This document shows positions 7,101 to 12,581 of a stretch of DNA of 18,111 nucleotides, piece after piece. A program made the position numbers and the translations under genes. The stretch lies in NCBI GenBank assembly GCA_937927435.1, contig CALBDW010000069.1, positions 1-18,111 on the forward strand. Reading direction: 5' to 3'. The notes under the pieces were generated by a model. It searched no databases. It was not told the origin of the DNA and saw nothing but the letters and a program-made list of their open reading frames with translations. Origin of the DNA: an uncultured Bdellovibrionales bacterium. GTDB lineage: Bacteria; Bdellovibrionota; Bdellovibrionia; Bdellovibrionales; JAMPXM01. Positions within the stretch are counted from its first letter, which is position 1. Every line of letters starts with the position of its first letter.

Positions 7101-8974
7101 GAACTGCTCTCATCGGACATCGTGGTGTCGGCAAGACGTCGCTGCTCGCTCGCATCGAAACCTATTACCGTGATGCGGGTCGCGCGGTGCTGTGCTTGGA
7201 TCTCGACAAGACCATCGCGGAAAGGACGGGGCGGGAAATCTCCGACATTTTCAAGACCGAAGGGGAAGAAGCTTTCCGGCGCATCGAGCGGGAAACGTTC
7301 TCCGCCCTTGAAAAGGAAACCGAGTTGTTTGCGGGCGACGTGTTTCTCGCATTAGGGGCCGGCTTCGACACCCGCGTGCTCTCGCCGCTGTGGAAAGCCT
7401 TGTGGGTTCGTCGGACGACCGATGAATCGGGTCGTATTTTCACCGATCGCCCCCGTTTGAATCCGGATGTTCATCCGCTCGTGGAGTTCAAGGAGCGCTA
7501 CGACGCGAGACAAGAAGCTTTCGCGGCCCGTGCGGACGAAGTTTTGTGGATTGATGAGGGAACTGACGCCACTGATCCGGGCGAGCGCGCGTTTTTCATC
7601 GAGGAATACCGCGATTTGGGCGGCGCCGTCACGGTCCGTCCGTGGCTTTTCCGTTCGGACAAGCGGCTCAGCGACTGGCTGAAAAAGCGTGTCGAGTGGG
7701 GTGTGAGATGGTTTGAACTTCGCGACGACCTGCTCTCGCGCGAAGAGATGGCGTCGGCCTTGAAGCATCTTCCGTCTGAGCGGGTTCTTATCAGTTTCCG
7801 TGACCCCGCGAAAGAGAAGGAAACGGCGGGCATTGTTGAGTCTCACCGATGCGCGTACGACTGGCCGCTCGAACGCGGCATGAAGTCTCCCATTTCGCGC
7901 GCGCCGGATTTTCTTTCGATCCACGCAAGAAAAGCGGGTCAGTCTCTCCGCTCCGTTCTGGAAGAGCTGCCGCGCGATCTGCCTCCGACGACGCGGCTTA
8001 AGGCCGCGCTTCCGGTTTTGGATTTCGCCGAACTCATACAGGGCCACCGTTGGTACCTGGAACAGCCCGAACAGCGTATTTTCTTGCCATGTTCGGACAA
8101 CGGCCGTTGGCATTGGTATCGCGAATTCCTCGGCAACCGGTTGACTCTCAACTTTTTCCGTGAAGACGAAGGCTCGAGCGCCGACCAGCCGACACTTCTT
8201 CGTTGGATTCGCCGCCGGATGCTTGAGAATCCGAAGAACTTCGCGGCCGTTTTGGGACAACCGGTTTTCCATAGCCGCACACCCTTCGAACATCGCGAGT
8301 TTTTCGAAAGAAGAAACGCTCCCGTTTTCGCGATCGAAGTTTCTCGCGATGAATGGTCGGACGCGATTCAAGCGCTCGAGGAATTGGGCTTGCGCTGGGC
8401 GGCGGTCACCTCTCCTTTGAAAGAGCTGGCTTATAAAAGCTGCCGCGTGAGCGATGACTTGAGTTGCCGCTTGCAAGCTGTTAACACGCTCGTGCGCACG
8501 GGTGAAAGCTGGCAGGGCATGAACACGGATTACGAAGGCTTCGTCAATACGTGGCGTGAGGCCGTCGGGCCGGTTTCGAAAGCCACCGCGATTTGGGGCG
8601 GCGGCGGAACGCTCGAAATGATGCGCACGAAACTGCCCCAAGCCCGTCTCTATTCGGCGCGAACGGGCGAGCCGCGGGAGCATTATGAACCGGCTGAGTT
8701 TTCCCCCGAAGTCGTCGTCTGGGCGGCGGGACGGATTGCCGACGGACAGCCGATGCCGCCGAGTTCGTGGAGACCGGAAATCGTTTTTGATTTGAGTTAT
8801 GCTGAAGATTCAACCGGTCGCGCGTACGCACTCCAGTGTGGGGCCCGGTACGTGTCGGGACTCGCGATGTTCCGTTCGCAGGCGGCGGGGCAAAGACGTT
8901 TCTGGGACGCTTGCGATGGGACCGCTTTTCAACCGTTTTCGAGTTTGCGGGCGGTGAGGAGAACCACTTCATGA
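7097..8974 (+). CDS. aroKDE: Trifunctional shikimate kinase / 3-dehydroquinate dehydratase (type I) / shikimate dehydrogenase
   Basis: This single 625-residue chain has three enzyme domains. Residues 1-170 are shikimate kinase: P-loop GHRGVGKTS at 7-15, D35 and D37 in DLDKTI, GEEAFRRIE at 56-64, GAG at 87-89 and a lid region DRPRLNP. Residues about 175-378 match type I DHQ dehydratase: ELRDD at 207-211, FRDPAKE, likely catalytic H276 in SIHARK and Schiff-base lysine K302 in RLKAALP, then LPCSDNGRWHW. Residues about 380-612 are shikimate dehydrogenase: LGQPVFHSRTPFEHREFF, AVTSPLKE with catalytic K442, AVNTLV, GMNTDYEGF with D478, nucleotide-binding GGGG at 501-504 and GLAMFRSQAAGQRRFW. It would carry out steps 5, 3 and 4. 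The dehydratase domain is the most divergent. GAGGGGG (7086-7092) before ATG 7097 fixes the start. It overlaps aroA and aroC by ATGA. Domain order equals the C-terminal three domains of fungal AROM. Confidence 0.93.
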   Translation: MRTALIGHRGVGKTSLLARIETYYRDAGRAVLCLDLDKTIAERTGREISDIFKTEGEEAFRRIERETFSALEKETELFAGDVFLALGAGFDTRVLSPLWKALWVRRTTDESGRIFTDRPRLNPDVHPLVEFKERYDARQEAFAARADEVLWIDEGTDATDPGERAFFIEEYRDLGGAVTVRPWLFRSDKRLSDWLKKRVEWGVRWFELRDDLLSREEMASALKHLPSERVLISFRDPAKEKETAGIVESHRCAYDWPLERGMKSPISRAPDFLSIHARKAGQSLRSVLEELPRDLPPTTRLKAALPVLDFAELIQGHRWYLEQPEQRIFLPCSDNGRWHWYREFLGNRLTLNFFREDEGSSADQPTLLRWIRRRMLENPKNFAAVLGQPVFHSRTPFEHREFFERRNAPVFAIEVSRDEWSDAIQALEELGLRWAAVTSPLKELAYKSCRVSDDLSCRLQAVNTLVRTGESWQGMNTDYEGFVNTWREAVGPVSKATAIWGGGGTLEMMRTKLPQARLYSARTGEPREHYEPAEFSPEVVVWAAGRIADGQPMPPSSWRPEIVFDLSYAEDSTGRAYALQCGARYVSGLAMFRSQAAGQRRFWDACDGTAFQPFSSLRAVRRTTS

Positions 8975-10005
8975 GCGGAGCCAATTCTTTCGGGAACCGA
9001 TTGCGTTTAACCACGTTCGGCGAAAGCCATGGTCCGGCGCTGGGAGCCGTGATCGACGGTGTGCCGGCCGGCATTCGTTGGCGCGAAGATATTTTGCGCG
9101 CGGAACTTGAAAGACGCAGGCCCGGCTCCAGTGCGGTTGTTTCGGCTCGAGGGGAAACCGACCGTCCCGAAGTGTTGAGTGGGGTTTACCAAGAGAAAAC
9201 TCTCGGTACGCCGATCGCGATCATCGTGCGCAATCACGATGCGCGCAGTGAGGATTACGAAAAGATCGCGCAGGAGCCGCGACCGGGACATGCCGACGAC
9301 GTTTGGAAATTGAAGTTCGGTCACACGGACCCTCGCGGTGGCGGGCGTTCCTCGGGGCGAGAGACGGTGGCGCGCGTGATGGGCGGAGCCGTCGCGCGAA
9401 TGATCTTGCAGGAGCTAGCGCCGAATTTCACTATCCTCGGTTTCGCCCGACAGATTGGTCCGTACGAGCTGACGAAGGCGGATCTTGAGTCTCTACCGGC
9501 CCGCACCGATGCCATCGACAGCTTCGTGGCCCGTTTTCCGTCGCGGGAATTGGAGACCAAGGTCGAAGCTTTACTGCAAGAAGCGAAACGTGAGGGGCGC
9601 AGCTACGGTGGTGTGGCTGAAATCCATATCGATGGCGTGCCTGCCGGACTCGGGCAGCCCGTTTTCCATAAACTCAAGGCGGATCTTTGCGCCGCCATGA
9701 TGAGCGTGGGTGCGACGACGTCCGTCGAAATCGGAGCCGGAGCTGAAGCGGTTCACGCCGAAGGTTCGAGTTTCCATCGCTCGTCGGATGCGGAACGTTA
9801 CGGCGGGATTCGCGGAGGTATTTCCACGGGCGAAAAGATCCTCCTACGGGTCGGATTTAAACCGACCTCGAGCGTTCTGGATGTGGCGAAAAAAGGGCGT
9901 CACGACCCCTGTATAGTGCCGCGGGCGATACCGGTACTGGAGGCGATGGCGTGTCTCGTACTTGCCGACCATCTCTTGTGGATGAAAACGGACCGTATCG
10001 GATAA
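8971..10005 (+). CDS. aroC: Chorismate synthase
   Basis: It converts EPSP to chorismate with reduced FMN (step 7). It has 344 residues from ATG 8971, which overlaps the fusion gene stop as ATGA. A longer open frame upstream is discarded because family sequence starts only here. Marks are NSFGNRLRLTTFGESHG (5-21), GVPAGI, LERRRPG (46-52), the RPGHAD signature at 104-109, the PRGGGRSSGRETVARVMGGA signature (121-140) and the closing DPCIVPRAIPVLEAMACLVLADHLL region. The residues expected around the FMN and substrate pocket (GESHG and the GGGRSS-RE block) are intact. It is the last gene of the aro operon; no terminator-like hairpin follows in the 49 bases before the next gene. Confidence 0.96.
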   Translation: MSGANSFGNRLRLTTFGESHGPALGAVIDGVPAGIRWREDILRAELERRRPGSSAVVSARGETDRPEVLSGVYQEKTLGTPIAIIVRNHDARSEDYEKIAQEPRPGHADDVWKLKFGHTDPRGGGRSSGRETVARVMGGAVARMILQELAPNFTILGFARQIGPYELTKADLESLPARTDAIDSFVARFPSRELETKVEALLQEAKREGRSYGGVAEIHIDGVPAGLGQPVFHKLKADLCAAMMSVGATTSVEIGAGAEAVHAEGSSFHRSSDAERYGGIRGGISTGEKILLRVGFKPTSSVLDVAKKGRHDPCIVPRAIPVLEAMACLVLADHLLWMKTDRIG

Positions 10006-10040
10006 GACAAATCGGAGCCAAAACCGCGACTGTATGGTAG

Positions 10041-10057
10041 CATGTTGAATCAACATG
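10041..10057 (+). promoter_or_regulatory. Perfect palindrome across the start codon of the next gene
   Basis: CATGTTGA, one base, then TCAACATG: 8-base arms with a 1-base spacer, the right arm ending on the ATG of the gene at 10055. No ribosome-binding site is visible before that ATG. The element could be an operator for a dimeric repressor or a small RNA hairpin masking the start. A weak -10-like TATGGT lies just upstream at 10033-10038. Confidence 0.45.
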
Positions 10058-10876
10058 CGCCGATTTTACATTTATTCCATTCTTTTGGTTTTCACCGGCT
10101 TTTTGCTTTTCGTTTCCGTGAGCGGCGACGCCTTTGATTGGCGGACCGCCGACCGCAGCAGCGCCGGAATCGCACCGAAACCCGAAGAGGAGCCTCGGGC
10201 CGTCGTGCAAGTGTATGCTGCGCGAACGGTCAGGTGGCGGAAGTATTTCGCCGTTCACTCATGGATCACGACGAAGGAAAAAGACGCGAAATCTTATGAA
10301 GTTTATCAGGTCATCGGTTTCCGTGCGTGGCGCGGACTCCCGGTCGTCGTCGTGGAAGAGGGCACCCCGGACGCGCGTTGGTTCGGTCATGAACCGGAGC
10401 TCCTCCGTGATTTACGCGGCCCCGCGGCCGAGCGCGCGATTCCCAAAATCCGCGAAGCGGCCCGGACCTATCCGTACCAAAACGAGTACCGTGCATGGCC
10501 CGGACCGAACAGCAATACGTTCATTTCATACATTCTCCGTAAAACACCGGAAATCGGCGTTGAACTTCCGCCGCACGCGATCGGTAAGGATTGGATCGAA
10601 GACGGCCGCCTTGTCGGCTTAAGTGAATCCGGAACCGGCGGGCAATTTTCTCTCTGGGGGCTATTGGGGGTCACTGTTGGACTGGCCGAGGGCGTGGAAG
10701 TGAACTTACTCGGTTTGACGTTCGGAGTGGATGTTTTAAGACCGGCGTTGAAACTTCCCATGATCGGACGGTTGGGAATGAAAGACGCCCCGGTTTTCCT
10801 TGCGGAAGGCGAAGAAGTGGATCTTTCTTCGGTGCCGAAACAGCCGGTACTCGATATTCGCGCGCACAGCCGTTAA
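10055..10876 (+). CDS. DUF3750-like membrane-anchored protein of unknown function
   Basis: This 273-residue protein has an uncleaved or lipid-free N-terminal hydrophobic segment at about 5-24, so the rest is probably periplasmic. The body resembles DUF3750 as I remember that family: KYFAVHSWI at 63-71, YEVYQVIGF, PDARWFGHEPELL at 105-117, AIPKIREAARTYPY at 128-141, YRAWPGPNSNTFISYILR (145-162) and ELPPHAIGKDW at 170-180. No function is established for the family. A conserved His-Trp early and an Asn-Ser-Asn-Thr-Phe later recall permuted papain-like (NlpC/P60 or LRAT-type) folds, but with serine where a cysteine would be expected; that is inference. The start codon is part of a palindrome. Its TAA stop overlaps the stop of the convergent menG. 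No link to aromatic metabolism is evident. Confidence 0.75.
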   Translation: MRRFYIYSILLVFTGFLLFVSVSGDAFDWRTADRSSAGIAPKPEEEPRAVVQVYAARTVRWRKYFAVHSWITTKEKDAKSYEVYQVIGFRAWRGLPVVVVEEGTPDARWFGHEPELLRDLRGPAAERAIPKIREAARTYPYQNEYRAWPGPNSNTFISYILRKTPEIGVELPPHAIGKDWIEDGRLVGLSESGTGGQFSLWGLLGVTVGLAEGVEVNLLGLTFGVDVLRPALKLPMIGRLGMKDAPVFLAEGEEVDLSSVPKQPVLDIRAHSR

Positions 10877-11604
10877 CGGACGACGCCTTTATACATGTAA
10901 GCGATGCCGAAGGTGAGCGGTTTGAACTCGCACGAAGCGAACCGCCCTGTTGAACGCATCATTTCGAGGAAGTCTTCCCGGCAGGGGAAGTTCGCCGACG
11001 AATCCTGGAGATATTCGTAGGCCTGTTTGCGTCCCGTAATCAGGCCCCCCAACGTCGGAAGCACGTTCTTCGAGTAAAACTCGTAAGCTCTCCGCACGAT
11101 CGGTGACGGCGGCTGTCCGAATTCCAATACCATCACGACGCCGCCGGAACGCACGACGCGCGCCAATTCCGAAAGACCTTTGATCGGATCTTGCACGTTA
11201 CGGATTCCGAACGAGATGCTCGCGATGTCGAAAGACGCCTCTTCATAGGGCAGTTGTGTCACGTCGGCTTGCGCGAAAGTGATTTCGAGACCGTGTTTAG
11301 CGGCCTTCTCGGGAGCGGGTATCAGCATCTCTTCGCAGAAATCGGTGCCGATGACTTTACCTTTGGCGCCGACGGCTTTCTTGAACTCGATGGCAAGATC
11401 GCCCGTTCCCGTGGCGCAGTCGAGAACACGCAGTCCTTCGCGGGCGCCGCTCCATTTGACGAGTTCCCGCCGCCACAGATGGTGAATGCCGGCCGACAGA
11501 ACGGTGTTGGCCAGGTCATAACCCTTGGCTATTTCTCCGAACATCGTCCGGATTTTTTCAGCTTCGGGTCCGCGTCGTGCTTGTGTGTTCGTCTCAGTAG
11601 TCAT
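10873..11604 (-). CDS. menG: Demethylmenaquinone methyltransferase (MenG/UbiE)
   Basis: It methylates demethylmenaquinone with S-adenosylmethionine, the last menaquinone step. It has 243 residues. Marks are MFGEIAKGYDLANTVLSAGI (21-40) followed by HHLWRRELV, the SAM-binding VLDCATGTGDLA at 60-71, the acidic IGTDFC at 85-90, ADVTQLPYEEASFD, FGIRNV at 132-137, EYLQDSSANFP at 197-207 and the closing GIAYMYKG. The protein family also acts on ubiquinone precursors. Because all surrounding genes are for menaquinone, I call it MenG. The start overlaps the DAHP synthase stop (ATGA, 11604-11601), so it is the second gene of a minus-strand operon. Its stop shares the palindromic TTAA at 10873-10876 with the stop of the convergent DUF3750-like gene. 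Confidence 0.95.
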   Translation of the reverse strand: MTTETNTQARRGPEAEKIRTMFGEIAKGYDLANTVLSAGIHHLWRRELVKWSGAREGLRVLDCATGTGDLAIEFKKAVGAKGKVIGTDFCEEMLIPAPEKAAKHGLEITFAQADVTQLPYEEASFDIASISFGIRNVQDPIKGLSELARVVRSGGVVMVLEFGQPPSPIVRRAYEFYSKNVLPTLGGLITGRKQAYEYLQDSSANFPCREDFLEMMRSTGRFASCEFKPLTFGIAYMYKGVVR

Positions 11605-12425
11605 GCCGATACCAATTCGCGGCCGAGAGCTTTCGCTACTTTCTCGGCTTGCGTGATGATGGATTCGAATTGCGCGAAGTTCAGCGCTTGGTGCGCATCA
11701 GAAAGCGCTTCTTTCGGGCGAGGGTGCACTTCGATGATCAGGCCGTCCGCGCCTGCGGCGATCGCGGCGAGCGACATCGGGCCGATCAATTCCGGGCGTC
11801 CCGTTCCGTGCGACGGATCGACGATCACCGGATACGAAGTGTGGGCTTTCAAATATGCGACGGAGTTCAAATCGAGCGTGTTTCGGGTTGAGGGCTCGAA
11901 GGTGCGGATGCCTCTTTCGCAGAGCACGACCTGGTCGTTTCCGCCTTTAACGATGTAATCCGCGGCTTTCAACCATTCGTCGACCGTCGCCGCAAACGCG
12001 CGTTTCAGGAGAACCGGCTTGCGGATCGAACCGAGCTCCTTCAGCAGTTCGTAGTTGTACATGTTGCGCGAACCGACTTGGAACATGTCGACGATCGCCA
12101 TCATGTCCGAAATTTGGCGTGGGTCGGTCACTTCACTGACCAAAGGCATTCCGACGTCGCGTTTGACTTCGTCGATAAACGAGAAAGCCGAAGCGCCCAA
12201 TCCTTGGAACGAATCGGGCTGGGTCCGCATTTTGTAAATTCCGCCTCTCAAAAGACAGGCACCCGCGGATTTCACGGCGCGCGCGGCTTCGAGCAAAATG
12301 TCCTTGGATTCAATGGCACAGGGGCCCGCGATCACGGCGATCGGCCCAGCGCCCAGCGCCACTTCTTTATCGTTGAACTTGATGCGAACCGTATTCGTCT
12401 TCATTTCGTAATCGTTATCCTTCAT
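11601..12425 (-). CDS. aroF: 3-deoxy-7-phosphoheptulonate (DAHP) synthase, type I-beta, catalytic core only
   Basis: It condenses PEP and erythrose-4-phosphate to DAHP, the first shikimate step. It has 274 residues: GPCAIES at 34-40, RGGIYKMRTQPDSFQGLG at 60-77, SEVTDPRQ, VGSRNMYNYELL at 117-128, LLKRAFAAT at 139-147, LCERGIRTFEPSTRNTLDL (168-186), VDPSHGTGRPE at 202-212, IEVHPRP at 231-237 and SDAHQAL. The expected metal ligands are C36, H206, E232 and D243, with the spacing of the I-beta class. KDO-8-phosphate synthase is related, but the LCERGIRTFE and TRNTLDL motifs favour DAHP synthase. There is no N-terminal ferredoxin-like or C-terminal chorismate-mutase regulatory domain, so feedback by amino acids through those domains is not expected. 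An alternative start at 12404 (MKTNTV) is equally possible. It is followed by menG with an ATGA overlap. Confidence 0.93.
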   Translation of the reverse strand: MKDNDYEMKTNTVRIKFNDKEVALGAGPIAVIAGPCAIESKDILLEAARAVKSAGACLLRGGIYKMRTQPDSFQGLGASAFSFIDEVKRDVGMPLVSEVTDPRQISDMMAIVDMFQVGSRNMYNYELLKELGSIRKPVLLKRAFAATVDEWLKAADYIVKGGNDQVVLCERGIRTFEPSTRNTLDLNSVAYLKAHTSYPVIVDPSHGTGRPELIGPMSLAAIAAGADGLIIEVHPRPKEALSDAHQALNFAQFESIITQAEKVAKALGRELVSA

Positions 12426-12440
12426 CCAAGTAGGCCGGTC

Positions 12441-12509
12441 CTAACGGCGGTTCCGATGGACCGAACTTTGCGGCGGACCTTTAAGCTTACAAATTGCTCT
12501 TCGTCGCAT
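12441..12509 (-). other. Possible leaderless 22-codon upstream reading frame before the DAHP synthase gene
   Basis: An ATG on the minus strand at 12509 lies 6 bases after the predicted -10 box, where transcription would begin. It opens a 22-codon frame ending in TAG 15 bases before the DAHP synthase ATG. The peptide is rich in Arg and Lys (starts MRRR, ends RNRR) and has no Phe, Tyr or Trp. It is therefore not a classical aromatic-amino-acid attenuator peptide. The same stretch can fold through GGTCC/GGACC arms. This is speculative. Confidence 0.2.
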
Positions 12510-12522
12510 CCAGCAGTATAGC
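12494..12522 (+). promoter_or_regulatory. Candidate promoter for menFDH
   Basis: TTGCTC (12494-12499), a 17-base spacer and TATAGC (12517-12522) form a sigma-70-like pair matching three and four of six consensus bases. A start near 12529 would give a leader of about 53 bases before menF. Its -10 overlaps the opposed -10 of the DAHP synthase promoter. Confidence 0.4.
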
Positions 12523-12523
12523 A
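12515..12523 (-). promoter_or_regulatory. Candidate extended -10 promoter for the DAHP synthase-menG operon
   Basis: Read on the minus strand this is TGCTATACT, an extended -10 (TGn then TATACT, five of six matches). No good -35 is seen at the normal distance, as extended -10 promoters often allow. Transcription would start near 12509, leaving a leader of about 84 bases with GGTCC/GGACC arms able to pair. Confidence 0.45.
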
Positions 12524-12525
12524 AA

Positions 12526-12539
12526 GTCTTCATTAAGAC
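12526..12539. promoter_or_regulatory. Small inverted repeat in the divergent promoter region
   Basis: GTCTT, four bases, AAGAC. It lies just upstream of the minus-strand -10 and at the predicted start of the menF message, so a protein bound here could affect both promoters. Five-base arms are common by chance. Confidence 0.25.
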
Positions 12540-12581
12540 CCGCATCAACCAGAACCAGCCGGTCAGAAGGTAGCCACGCTT

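Noticed and set aside
8140..8152. GTTGA-CTC-TCAAC, a third TTGA/TCAA inverted repeat
   Set aside because: Five-base arms with a short spacer are expected many times by chance in 18 kb, and it is mid-gene.
7352..8683. 443-codon open frame on the minus strand, antisense to the trifunctional aro gene
   Set aside because: It lies wholly within a gene with clear motifs in all three domains. The translation is rich in Arg, Ala and His with no recognisable motif, as expected of the complementary frame of GC-rich coding DNA.
8836..8970. Longer N-terminus for chorismate synthase starting inside the fusion gene
   Set aside because: The added 45 residues overlap the SDH domain frame and have no chorismate synthase similarity; ATG 8971 gives the canonical N-terminus and an ATGA overlap.
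11191..11958. 255-codon + strand frame antisense to menG and the DAHP synthase gene
   Set aside because: It spans two well-supported minus-strand genes, has no family motif and no ribosome-binding site; it is a coding shadow.
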